From contig OX485804.1 in the NCBI GenBank assembly GCA_950295325.1, positions 27,282,001 to 27,346,000 of the forward strand: a stretch of DNA of 64,000 nucleotides, read 5' to 3'. The position numbers and the translations under genes were made by a program. Source of the DNA: Polytrichum commune. Its lineage: Eukaryota > Streptophyta > Polytrichopsida > Polytrichales > Polytrichaceae. Within the stretch, counting starts at the first letter, position 1. The number at the start of each line of letters is the position of its first letter. This document shows positions 12,944 through 24,800 of this stretch, piece by piece. Under the pieces are notes generated by a model, which was not told the DNA's origin, searched no databases, and was given only the letters and a program-made list of their open reading frames with translations.

Positions 12944-14043
12944 GTTTGTTTTCCTAAGTTGTAGATTCAAAATCAGCATTCTAAGCAACTCACCAAAATA
13001 TCTTTAAGGATAAATTGATGTGTACATTATTATATATGCTAATGATATTAGGGGTCGCTTACACTAGTGACCAATCATCATGACCATCGCTTTTGAAATT
13101 CTCTCATTGATCGAGGAGTGAGTGATGGTCGCACTTTACTTTACAAAAGGTCATCAGAAAAAGTAATCATGTCAAAGAATGGATGAGAAAGTGACATGGA
13201 AACCCACAAATCAAAAAATGGATAATGTTTGTTGGGTACCCGGATTTGGTGACCAAAAGAATTCAAATATAATAATGCATTAGAAAATGAAGGTGACCAT
13301 TTCGATAGCTTATAAAAATTCTAGCATACACTCGTTGTTTATTTTCATTGACAACACTATGTCTTAGTTAAAGTGTGCTTTACACTTTGTCCCATGACCA
13401 AGGCCTTCAAAAAAAATGACATGGATTTCTCTTGCTCATGGTCTTCGAACCACCAACCGTGACCAAAAGAAACCCTGAATCATTTTCTCTCACGGGTCTA
13501 GGTCACGTGTGTAAAGCGGCCCTTACTACCTAGACCATTTGAAAAGTTGAATGCACAATCAATTAATAGGAAGAATAACAGAATTGAGAGCCAATGATTC
13601 CGGATTGGCATCAAAGAAGTAATGACCGTGGTCAAGTTGGCTAAAGTGGATTCCTCTGCTCTTCATTGTTCCCCATGCAAATGACATCCATGGAGCACTT
13701 GAGTGGACATGCTTTGAATAACCTTACGTAAGGTGGATGGGGTCTTAAATGGTTACCTTTTCCAACTAACCCTTTTTCCTTCCTAGTCTTCTAGAATAGG
13801 AACCACTCGATTGGTATGAGCAAATCCAAATCAAGGGTGTACCTCCCATGCTCATAATTTCCGGAGCTCATATGAATATCTTACTCATTATCACAGTAAA
13901 GATTCTCGTGTTCATTTCATGGTCATATACGTAAGGGCCACTTCACACATGAGCCAAGAGCCGTGACCTTGTAATGGTGAGGACCCTTGACTCCCATCCA
14001 AAAGCCGTGCCATGGGTGTTGGGAAAGTCGTTTTATGTAGTCA
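12301..14043. other. AT-rich repeat spacer with a fragment of the 33.7-37.9 kb repeat family
   Basis: No gene seen. At about 13855-13940, in inverted orientation, lies a diverged copy of the motif series found at 33.7-37.9 kb: gctcatatgaatatctta, then taaagattctcgtg, then a block with ggtcatatacgt. The rest is AT-rich and looks like decayed mobile sequence. Confidence 0.5.
12907..12940. repeat. (TC)n microsatellite, about 17 units
   Basis: An uninterrupted TC dinucleotide run in an AT-rich spacer. No gene is attached to it. Confidence 0.95.
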
Positions 14044-14054
14044 TGGGCCCTCAA

Positions 14055-14595
14055 CCTGACATTCTTTGTGTTAAAGGGTTACCATATCAAAATGAACCCC
14101 CCACAAATATAGACCAAACACTTACCATAAACTTCATTGAATTTACATACTGTAATGACAGATTCTCACCAGAAACACTAGAAGCCAAAGCTAACAAATA
14201 CAAACCCCTGATAGAAAACATTGCCGCCCTAGGCTGGAAAATCGATCCGCTCATTATTATAACAGCTAGTGCCAGAGCCGCAACACACATTCCATCAATG
14301 AAAATACTTGAAGACAAATTTAAACTACCTATGCCAGCCATCCGCAATACCTTCAAAAACATCAATACTATTGCCATACAATACGCTATGTCCATCCTCC
14401 TCCACAAAAGAAGACTATATTTGATGCAATATTTGTTACTTGTTACTTGTGACTATAGTGTCTACTCTCGAAAGGGGGAAGTAGTTCCTTATCTCTATTC
14501 CTATGTCCCGTGGACATAGGTCTAGGGGTGGAACGAACAGACACTTCATTCATGTCGGTCTCTTCCTAGGGATCGAAGTTTTTTCTTCTTCTTCT
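14055..14595 (+). mobile_element. 5'-truncated LINE fragment with restriction-like nuclease domain
   Basis: A 541-bp insertion bounded by a perfect 11-bp direct repeat, tgggccctcaa, at 14044-14054 and 14596-14606. It begins inside the coding frame, at PDILCVKGLP, and continues with FIEFTY, a KANKY motif and WKIDPLIIITASARA up to about 14415. This series (PD, then E, then K/Y) fits a PD-(D/E)XK restriction-like endonuclease such as ends the ORF of R2-type LINEs. A shared 3' UTR follows (about 14440-14580) and then a short TTC repeat tail. 5' truncation, a target duplication and a simple-repeat tail are the hallmarks of LINE insertion. The frame runs into the 3' UTR because the proper stop is lost. 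Confidence 0.75.
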
Positions 14596-14993
14596 TGGGC
14601 CCTCAAGCATAGTGTGAAGTGAGAATGGACAATGTTGCGGGACCATTGCATATTTTGTTGGCGGAAAAAAGAGGGGAGAATTTGGTTTGATATAATATGT
14701 CTCAAACTTTGTTAATTTAAGAGAATTACTTGGTGGTGTTTGTCTATATTGGAATTTGTTCTAGAATCTATCATGGAATTTGTTGAAGATGCCTTGTAAT
14801 TTGTCATGTTGGTTGAAGGCAAGGTAATTTTAGAATATTTGATAGTCATTGGCTATAAATTCAAAACAATGACAAAATTGTACACAATAGAGGTCTTGCA
14901 GTATAATTGATGCATGTTAGAGGGAGAGGGTGAGGGTGAGAGGGGGGCTTGAGAGTGTTAAATAAAAAACAATGTATGGTGTGTAAATACACA

Positions 14994-15981
14994 CAAAAAT
15001 CAAGATGCTACACCCTCATGAATGCAAGAATATTCAACAACAACCCACAAGAGAACACGGTCCCCGCATGGCTCCTACCATGTACATGCGAACAACAAAG
15101 ATGCCATTGTAACTCCAGACTCAAACCAAACCTCCTATGTATTAAAGAACTCCCGCACCAAAGCACCCCACCACCACACCCAACAGATAACTTCACAGTA
15201 CAATTTATTGAATTCACATACACAAATGACAGATTCTCACAAGAAACAATCAACAACAAAACTCAAAAATACCAACCACTCATTAATGACATCATCCAAC
15301 AAGGATGGAAAGTAGACCCACTTATAGTCATTACGGCTGGAGCTAGAGGAACCACACATGCCCCATCAATGAAACAACTTGAACAATTTTTTAAAATACC
15401 CAAAAATAATGTTAAAAATACATTCAAAGAGATAAACACTATTGCCATACAACATGCGTGCTCAATCCTCCTACATAAAAGGCGTATTGAAAACAACCAA
15501 GCAATCCCCACCGACTAAAAGGTGTAGTCTTAATGAAGACCAATATTTATTAATATAAACTCCTATAGCTCAGGAAGACAGGAAGGAGCCGGTTGATTGG
15601 TACAAATTTCCTGCCATGCAGCACCAAGCCATGTTTTACACATTAAAACGCTCAGACGAACCCAACGGGAGTCGAACCCGGACCGTCTTAATGCAAACAC
15701 CCTCCCTCAATCAACCAAGGAAACATGACTTGGCGAACACCTACACAAGAAACCCACATCTTATACCACCACCTACACATGACTGATGGCTACTAGCCAT
15801 GGCAGGCTTTCTGTATTTTGTTCTCTGGCTATTATAGTGTCCATCCTCAAAAGGGAGAGTAGTTCTGTCCCAACTTCCCCTTGTCCAGTGGGCATCGGGT
15901 CGTTGGCATTACGAACGGACACTTTATTCACGCCGGTCCCTCAAAAGGGACTGGAGTTTCTATCTATCTATTCTATCTATC
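14994..15981 (+). mobile_element. Second 5'-truncated LINE copy of the same family, longer, with intact nuclease frame
   Basis: A 988-bp insertion flanked by a perfect 14-bp direct repeat, tgtgtaaatacaca (14980-14993 and 15982-15995). Its open frame to the stop at 15516-15518 contains NARIFNNNPQE, TVPAWLLPCTCEQQRC, then LKPNLLCIK, FIEFTYTNDRFSQET, a KTQKYQPL motif and DPLIVITAGARGTTHAPSM, collinear with the fragment at 14.1 kb. The cysteine/histidine cluster before the nuclease (CTCEQQRCHC) resembles the zinc knuckle that precedes the nuclease in R2-like elements. The 3' UTR (about 15825-15955) matches the first copy, and the tail is a run of TCTA units. A tRNA-like segment lies between the stop and the shared 3' UTR. 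One motif aspartate reads N here (PN for PD), so the domain is probably dead. Confidence 0.75.
15575..15722 (-). repeat. tRNA-related SINE head nested in the LINE 3' region
   Basis: On the minus strand there is an exact Pol III B box, GGTTCGACTCC (about 15669-15679), and, about 30 bases earlier, an A-box-like TGGTTGATTGAGG (about 15705-15718). Cloverleaf pairing is poor, so this is not a functional tRNA. The other LINE copy at 14.1-14.6 kb lacks this stretch between the coding end and the shared 3' UTR, so it is either a nested SINE or an internal part of the full 3' UTR that was lost there. Confidence 0.5.
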
Positions 15982-15995
15982 TGTGTAAATACACA

Positions 15996-18900
15996 TAGCT
16001 ACACATCATGTGACAAAGTTTCAATAAACATTAATGAGAAACATGTGTGGAATATGCATATACGAATTCATTCCTTATCCCTCCAACCCCCCTAGTTGTC
16101 AAGACAAGATGTTGAATAACTAGGAATATGCATTCAATACATGTGGTAGCCAAGTGCTACAAGCTCACACATCACATGACCCGCATATGGGTTGCCGGTA
16201 ACATGAGCACATGCGTCTATAATTTTTTATTCTATGCCTACATGACATGTGTCCTATAACAAATTCCATCATATGAGTCCCCAATTTAACATTTATAGTC
16301 ACGAAGGCCTCACATCATGTGTTCCTATGTTGAGCTTATCCAATTGAAGAAATAAACATGCAATTAGGGTGTAGATGCGGTCTAGTATGTAAAGAAATCC
16401 AACATGCAATCTTACATAATGCATGGCATTAGTGATCACCATTCCTACACATGACTATGTTGTTCTCTTCTTCTAACTTTTTAGTGCACGAGTTAATTTG
16501 AACCTTGGGACAAAATGTCATCAAAAATACCCTTCTATAAATTTTCTTTATGAATTTTCTTTATGAATGTTGGCAATCCAAATCTTAAACATGTTTCTTG
16601 TGCATTAACTATAGCTTTCAACTACGTGGATGTGATCTTTTAGTAATATGTAATATATTATTTTTTAAGTGAAAGAACATTAAGCATTGAAAATTGTTTA
16701 TCTAAAATCTTCTCAATCTTCAAAAATCACCTTTTTACCTTTGAATATTAATCTAAGTACTCTTTTGGGATTTGGGTTGAGGCCTTTTGGTTTTAATCAC
16801 CCTTTCAAGGTGCAAATTGAAGTTTAATCATTTTTAGTCTTGAAGGATCCCAATGACTCTTTCTAAAAACAAATTGCCACCTAGGTTCCTAGAGGTAACG
16901 ACTTATTACTAAAAAAAATGCTAGGGACCTCTAGGACGCAAATGGCAATGCAACCATGGTGTTCAATCGAAGATCATAGCTCGCATCCTGCAAATTGCCT
17001 TTGCAAAAAACTCAAGGACCATACATGCTCTATGTTATAGCTCTCAAAATCTCCCAAGCTTCCACTGCCCGTTGGCTTATGCTCATGTTCATGATGGCAA
17101 GCAACCCCAATGAAGCATGCTTTAGGATGGCAATGGCAGTTGTTGCAACAAATGGGAGCATAACTCCACATGAGGTGAAGGAAAATTTGCAGTGGTCATG
17201 GCCAACAACTTGGGTGCGTGATGACCAAGGCAACAACACGTGTAAGGTTTGAGACCTACTAGAGCATTTGCATCTGGAGAAGCTACTTGTTGCAACATTG
17301 CAACTCCCTGATTTTGACGTACATTGTCATCCAAAATTTTGGGTCAAAAAGGTTAGTTCTAGTAAGGAGAGTAATAGACATGTGAAGAATAGGATCTAGC
17401 TATGGACATATGTGCCTTTTGAGGTTGAAACTCCTTACCTCCCTTCCTCTTTATATCTTTGTAGGCCATAGTTAGTGGATCAATCAAGATAGACTCAAAG
17501 AAGAACATGATTTAGAAATCCCTCTCATGAAGAGAGTGGGTATATTATGAAGCTCATTTGTACAAGCACCATGGTCTGATTGAAGTTAATGAATGCGGAA
17601 CCCTTAACTTATGTGATATTGTCATCTACGAGCTATAGTGGATTGTGACAAACCGTCCAAAAAGTACGTATGTTCAATTGTCTTGCCTCTCTGGAAGGGA
17701 GTAGACAAAATATGCTAAAGATTAGGACATTGCTAAAGTTGAAGTGGAGTGATAAGATTGTGAAGCCTTTGATTTAATAAAAGTAAATTTTTAGTGGTGG
17801 CTTGTGAAGAGAGTGAACACTTTGAGTTGTAAACATGATTAGTGTAAAAACATGAAGTGGAATTGTGGGGTGAGAAGCCCTTACGTTGCATATGAAATAT
17901 TCCCTAGATCGTACAATGACAAATAGTCTCGTGAGATCAAAATTGTCTATTTATTTTACTACATCTTCATAAGTCAAATTGATTGAAGCTATGGTATGAG
18001 TAAATTCCTTGGGTGTGAAGCCCCCGATTGGCAAAGAGGAAGTATTGGAATTGTGAATGTATGTGAAGACTGAGTATTAATTATGGCAATTTATATTGTG
18101 GGAGTGATTATCACATAGTTGAATCGTTGGAAACAATAATCTGAAGAGAGGAAAAGGGCATGAAATCCCAAAGAGTTGGGTGTTGCCTTTAGGTGAGAAA
18201 CTATCATATGGATTGAATTACATATATTCAACCCAAATCGAGCAACATCATTGTCTAGAATGTAAGGGCGTAAATCATGATTTGCTAAGTCCACGGGCTA
18301 GAGTGGGAAGCTCATCAAACGGAGTGTGAAGGACCTTCGAATATGTCAATGACGAAGTTCGTGCATGGATTGAAACAATGAGGATTCAATTCAACTAATG
18401 ATTGGGTGAGAATTCAATTCGAGAAGGGAAAGGAGGACATTTGGTCCTCTTCAATGTTGTAATATATTGACTATTGACAACAAGGGATGTATTCCTAAGA
18501 GGAACCATAGTCTTGAGTTGGCCAGGGCTATGGATGACTCGGTGGAAAACTCCCCGAGTAGTGTGGTGATGTTGCATAATTGGACATGAAAATGTGCACA
18601 AATGAGTAATGTTACCTCGGATGCCATTAATTTGGGAACTTATCGAATTGCACAATTATGTTACAAGTAGGTGACACGAGAAGAAAACTTGTTCATTACG
18701 ACCATGTGTTGCAACTTGTTCATTGCAACTCATGATAAGAACATGCAATATGGTTGTCAGCTGAACGGTTTTGTTTGTCAATTGCTCAAAAACCGTAACC
18801 AAATACCTTCAGTTGACAACCAACGCAATTTAACTATATGTTTTTTTGTTGGGTCACAAGTCGCAATGAACAAGTTACAACAAATGGTTGTAATGGACAA

Positions 18901-20880
18901 GTTTTCTTCTATTGTGACCCATGTTCCACAATGACCTGAAGGCTCTTCAGGGGTCATAGTCCAATGAGGAGTAGGACGTGGGACAAGGTTTCATATCAAT
19001 GGAGTTCTAGATTAGTTTCATAACATTACTAAGACCGTATAGTTTGTTCTCTTTTCATTTGAAGGTGCAAGTTTTGAGGAAGGCAATGACTGGGAAGGTA
19101 CATTTTAATAAGGACTTGGATGGTGGTGGAGCGTATAAAGTAATTATCGTGATAGGATGAAGGATAAACCTAATATGGAAGCAATGATTATCTAACATGT
19201 GGTGAGAGTTTATCAGTAGTATTGAGAAAGGGAGGAGGCGTGCTCTCAAACTTAGGTCAAGACTAACCAAATATATGGATTCTTCTACATTACCTATTCT
19301 AGAATCTTAGCCACGGCCCACAAAACACCATAAAAGCACTAAATAGTGTTATGTTGCAAATTGTTCAAATAGGATATGTCGATAGTTTAGGCAATCAAAC
19401 ATTATTGATATTTGTGTTTTGACTTGGAGAAAAAAAATTCACCCTAACCTATGTAATGTTACATTTTGTAATGCCACTCCCTTTCTTATATCCTAAAACC
19501 CTAGGGAATGGATGTGTTCAATTTAAATCTTCCTCACATATTCACTACAAAAACACACTACTTATTGTTGTTACATTTTCCTCCCATATATATCATAGGT
19601 TTGTAACCATAATCCATCAAAGAATTCAAACCACACGTTTGTACACATCATGTTGTCATCATTGTCATTGTTGTAGTGATGACTTTGTGTCATTCCATAA
19701 TATCACATGCTACATTATTTATTTATTATCACACATCCATGTTAACACTACATACCTCCTTAATATCATGTGGCCGCTGGTTGCCATGGGCATGATATTA
19801 GGGAGGGTAGAGTGTGAAGCCCAAAAAGGTGTCTCTAGACATCCAAGAATTATGCTAAACTGCCCCACTTTTGTACATTGTAAAGCTGATTGTATGCATA
19901 TTGCCTCACTTTTGTATATTGTAATATATTTTGATTATGCTTGTTTTCATTGATTGAAAAAAAATAAAAAAATAAAAAAATAAAAAAGCAAACAAATTCA
20001 CCATTTGAATTGATGTTCATCCATACATGTTCATTCCTAACATTTGCTCAAGAGGGGGATCTATTTCATGGGACCTCGGGACATGTTCAAAGTATTATGG
20101 AATAATTATGTTAGAGACCCCGCATCTAAATAAGTTCAATACGAATATGGACGGGGGCCCGGTTACCGCCTTCTGCCCGTATTAATAATAATTTAATACC
20201 TACTTAGCCATGCCATGCTTAGCCTTAGTAGGCTCTAGGTCATTGCCTAGCCTGGGTGAGTGTACAACTAGGTTGCTTTTAGGTGCTAGGGTGTACACCT
20301 AGATGGGCCTAACTGCACTTCCTCCGAAATGAAATTGATTTTAAAGTTTGGAAAGTCAAATAGCCAACGAGAGCCAACCTTGCTACCCTCGCACTCATGT
20401 GGGACCACTGCCTCCCAACCATGGCTTGGAGCAGATGATTTCTATGACACATAGATTGTTCTAATGTGTATTAGTTTAGGCAGGTGCTATCATTAGGTGT
20501 CTACTCGTTAGGAGCCCACTCATTCAAATGTAGCCGATATGACTATTGTTGGATGTCTAGCAAAACATAAAATTGGCCTATGCACGGTGTGCTAGTGTGT
20601 CAATCTTCGATTCACACTATACTTATCTCATAAGAAAAACATTGTAACTTTACAAGTCATGTTTCTATGACGTCTGTAGCATGAGGAAATCACAATATTG
20701 ACTCCAATCACTATCTCTCCTCACCTTGTGTAATTAGACCCGGTGGGGTCGCCAAATATTTTTCTCCTACCTACAAACCAAAGGAACTGGGTAGGTGGGA
20801 AATTGGGCGACACCATAGAAGCCAGGGCGGGTGAGGGGCCTCACCCAAGCTCATCATTCTCAAAAAAACACACCTCATCA
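15996..20880. other. Long spacer, no supported gene
   Basis: Nearly 5 kb in which open frames are short and carry no recognisable motif or splice-supported partners. It includes A/T homopolymer patches and a run of A-rich units with single Ts at about 19958-19986, typical of a retroposon tail, directly after AT-rich sequence. Probably decayed mobile DNA. I cannot assign families. Confidence 0.5.
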
Positions 20881-21696
20881 ACTGAGTAATGTCGTGTCCA
20901 ATAACAAATGGCAATACATTAAAACAACAAATGGCATATTATAAAAGGCAAGTGCGTAAATATGTACTACATCCCCAATACCATGATGAAAGAAAACATT
21001 ATCCATGTCATCCACTCAGTCAGGAGGGGATTCTAAAAAAAAAGAACAACATCCGGCGTTTGCGGAGGAAGACGACGGCGTGCTAAGATAATAAGTAGGG
21101 AATTCGCGGAGTTGTTGACGCAAGTAAAGTAGCCGTTTAGAGGCCCATCGTCTACCGTATACTGACCTATATAGCAATGGGCAGTTGGGGGAGGGGAGAT
21201 GAGATGAGATATTTCCTTCCGACACTTGCGTGGGAGTTGCCGAACTGAACTGTAGCTTGGAGGGAAGATGGAAGGTGCGAGATGAAAGGGGGATGGGGGC
21301 CCACCGACAAACGGATGCAAAGAGAGAGAGGGAGAGAGGAGGGAAGCAAGGAGGAACCGAACTATGAACAACAACAAGGGGAGTTGAGTGGAGTTTCCCT
21401 CGCGTTCGATTCATGTTGTCTCTCCGAGTGGCCATGGAGCCACGATTAGGGTTTTGCACATATTTTCACTCGTCACGCGGTGCCGCTCGCGGTACTCGTC
21501 TTGCCATCGGTGGTTAGTTAGTTATGTAGGATGCGACTTTGGGAGTTGGCAGTAGGTAGCCGCTTGGCAGGTTCCTCTGCTCTTTCATCCGTTTCTCAGG
21601 ATTTGCCCTAATCCGCGGGAGAGACAGGGGTTTGGGTCCAGTTCGTCTTTAAACATTGGTGCAGAGGACCGGGGGTTGCAAAATTTGCGAGAAGAT
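20881..21696 (+). promoter_or_regulatory. Probable promoter and 5' leader of the Spen-like gene
   Basis: Base composition changes from AT-rich repeat to balanced or GC-richer sequence ahead of the start codon at 21697. A purine-rich GA tract lies at about 21315-21350 and pyrimidine-rich stretches follow (about 21560-21660), as is common in plant 5' leaders. The minus-strand open frames here (about 21033-21459) are low-complexity Pro/Ser/Leu translations of the GA tract and are not taken as genes. Confidence 0.4.
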
Positions 21697-21863
21697 ATGG
21701 CGTCAGAGCAGCCGTTTAAGAAGCGCCGCCGCTATGAGCAGCTACTGGCGGAAGAGCCTTCACCCGTGCCCGCAGAGACGAATGTGAATGCTGCGCCGAT
21801 TGTGAATGCCGCACCGATTGTGAATGCCGTACCGATTGTGAGAGTAGAGAAAGTGGAACCTGC

Positions 21864-21895
<32 letters not shown>

Positions 21896-24800
21896 TTAGG
21901 GCGGTGAATAATGTGAAGGAAGAGAAAGAGAGAGTAGAACTTGCATTGCAGCAGCAGGTTAGGGCAGTGAATAATGTAAAGCAAGAGAAAGAGAAAGAAA
22001 ATGAGAAAGAGAAAGAGGGAGAGAGAGTGGAACCTGCAAAGCAGCAGCAGCAGCAGCAGGTTAGGGCGGTGAATAATGTGAAGGAAGAGAAAGTGGTACC
22101 TGCTGCTGCAGTAGTTGTTGCAGCAGAGAGTGTAAAGGTTGGTGGAGAAGTGAAGGTTGAGCTGCAGGATGAGAAACTGCGGAAGAAAAGGAACAGAGAT
22201 GAGATTGGGAGCTTCTACAAAGCATACCGACGAGTCAGAATGTGTCTCACTCGACAGGATGATTCCACGCGATTTGGTGGAAAACGTCATGACCTCGAGG
22301 CTGCTTACCATTCTATGCTCGATCTCTCTTATGGTGAGAGCTCTCCCTTGCACCATCGCTCTGCCGGAGGGCTAACTACACCTGAATGTCTATTTGGATG
22401 ATGGGGAGTCCACTGTACATGTTGAGCCATAAACACCTTGGAATATCGTCCCTTTGAAGATTTTTGTTTCGTTAAGCACAAGTCTCTTGCTCCTCCCTCT
22501 GATTTACAATCAAAATTCAAAATTGAGAACTTAGGTCACTGGTACTTGCTTCAAGATTCATACGCTACGGGGAACATTTTACATTTGCTTGGTGTAGGGT
22601 TTTATCCTTACCAAGTAACCGTGTTTTCCATCCCATGGTGAAATGTATGATTAGAAATTTCCTCTGTTCCTCCAATGGTCTGCAGCAAGCCTCCCAAGTG
22701 ATGTGTTCAACAGCTGAGCCTTATCCACTGGTAGAAGAAGAGGATGTTTTTGAACGCGTCTTGTTCATTCAGATCTCCACCCCAGAGCAAGACCCCTTTT
22801 CACTAATGCTTCATGCTTGATATAGACTTTGCGATCCCAAGGCAAGAGCACAAAATTGGACCAAAAAGGGCACTGTGATGAGCTTGTGCTGAAAATAAGA
22901 GTCGCTTCATGAAAGATATTACCTGTGCTGGCACTATCGTGCTTATTGGCTATAGCACAGGCAAGAGGTTTATCAACGGAGTAGATCTATCTACATTCTA
23001 TGTTCATTGGTGCCTGATTTGGTGGTCGTTTGCACTTAAGTACCATTCAAAGGCATGTATATCGAAAGTGTTCCAACGAGTCATATCGGAGAGTAGCAAA
23101 CCCTTTGTTAATCTATAGCTTGTTTTAACGTGACCATGAATATATATAGAGCAGCTGGAGGCATTCTTTCTATGTCGTTCTCCTGCAAGTTTTCTTTCAT
23201 CCTTTCTTGCAGGCGTTGTCTAGACTGGATAATTTCTGAGACCTACCTATCTTTCTTACCATTACATACAATACAAGTTTTCCATACTCTGACATGGTTG
23301 GTCTTCCTACTGCAGGTTGCGTGAGTGTGCGTCGAATTGCAGCTGAGTTAATCCCACGATATGCAATTTTCTGTCCGACAGCTCTGGAAGCTGCTGCAAG
23401 GACTACACTGCAGCTGTCAGACTGGAGCTGTGGTATTCTACGTAAAGGAGGCAAAGAGGGAGAAGGTTTGGCTGGAGAGACTGCTGAAGCTTGTTTTTAT
23501 GGATTGGTAACTATTGCCACAGCTGCTGCAACTTCAGCATTTGAACTTTCAAGCCTAAGTGCTACGTGTACAGAAGTCTGCCGCAACATTTATTTGTACC
23601 TCCTCCGGCAGTTGGATGGTAGGGATCTTTTCCACCAATACAATTTCAATGGAAAAGAAGAAGAAGCAGATGCCAAACAAGGAGAAAACTCGAAAGGGGA
23701 TGATGTGGATACTATTGTTGACTCAGTGGACCCTGAGAGGCTTGGTGCTTTGATTGCATCAAGTATTTTGCAAATATTTACTTGTGATCCACAAGGTGTG
23801 CTCTCTGTGTGTTTTGAACTTCTGCGATCTACTGATGTTTATCTTCGCCGAGATGGGCAACATTTTCTAGCCCAGATAATGAAGTCAGAGAATCCTGCAC
23901 ATTCTGAGATGCTGGAAACGAAAAGCATAAAGAATATTGGAGATAGTTCAGAAGGTGATGATCACAGGCAAAAGAAGATGGAGGTGGCACCAAGGATTGA
24001 TGTCAATACTTTAACCCAGGCTCAGGATGAAGAAGCAATTGATGTACCGTTTAGTCTGGTTGCCAGGGTAAGTCACCAAATTTTCTGATTAGCGGCACAA
24101 CATATCACTTGGATTAGTTCAAAATTCTGGGAAATTGGATGTTAGGATTGCATCTTCCTTGATTATAGATGTTAGTTTTGCACACTCGTGGGTCATTCTG
24201 TTAGGAGAACTTCAAGGAAAATAATTATATTTGTTGGTAGCATGTGCAACTTGAATCTGGATTTGTCTGGCTTTGCTGGAATACTAGTATTAAGAAGTGA
24301 CCTTAATGTCAAGCACATGTTTCTTTTAGGGTCTGGGAATAGGGACTTTACTCTTTGAAGTATTGACATCAAAAAAGAGAAGTGTTATGAATTAGAGACT
24401 GATATTCCAGTTCTGGAACTTGGCTTAGAGCATTTAGATCCCTTTTTTTAAGAAACTTTCAGCTGGTGTGGTTTTTTGTAAAGTTTGATGCAAATCTTAG
24501 TTTTGGGGTGCAGGTTATACATCCAAAGAAAGACTTGGAACGATGGATTGTTTCGGCTGTGCGTCACTTTAGACGAACTGCAAATAATGCTGTCATAGAA
24601 GAAGCACACTCTGTGCTTATGTCTCTCCTCAAGTCTCTTCGTTCTTTCACTTCCTTAGATCTTGAACTTGCTACACTTGAAGAACTGGATGTGCAACCAC
24701 CCCTGAACGAGGAAGAAGAGAAACCACAAAGTCGACCTTTCTATTCTCGATTTTCTAGACCAGCTGAGCAGCCATCAGGTCCATGGTCTGAACCTAGAGC

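Noticed and set aside
15661-15722. Possible tRNA gene on the minus strand
   Set aside because: Only the B box is exact; acceptor and anticodon stems do not pair, so it is a tRNA-derived repeat.
16995-17252. Plus-strand open frame of 85 codons with several Met and Asn/Pro
   Set aside because: No motif, no splice partners and overlapping open frames on the other strand; probably decayed mobile sequence.
19456-19953. Plus-strand open frame of 165 codons
   Set aside because: Codons are AT-driven, the product is rich in His, Tyr, Ile and Cys with no domain, and it ends at an A-rich retroposon-like tail.
21033-21459. Overlapping minus-strand open frames ahead of the Spen-like gene
   Set aside because: They translate GA-rich leader DNA into low-complexity Pro/Ser/Leu sequence in two frames at once; no splice partners or motifs.
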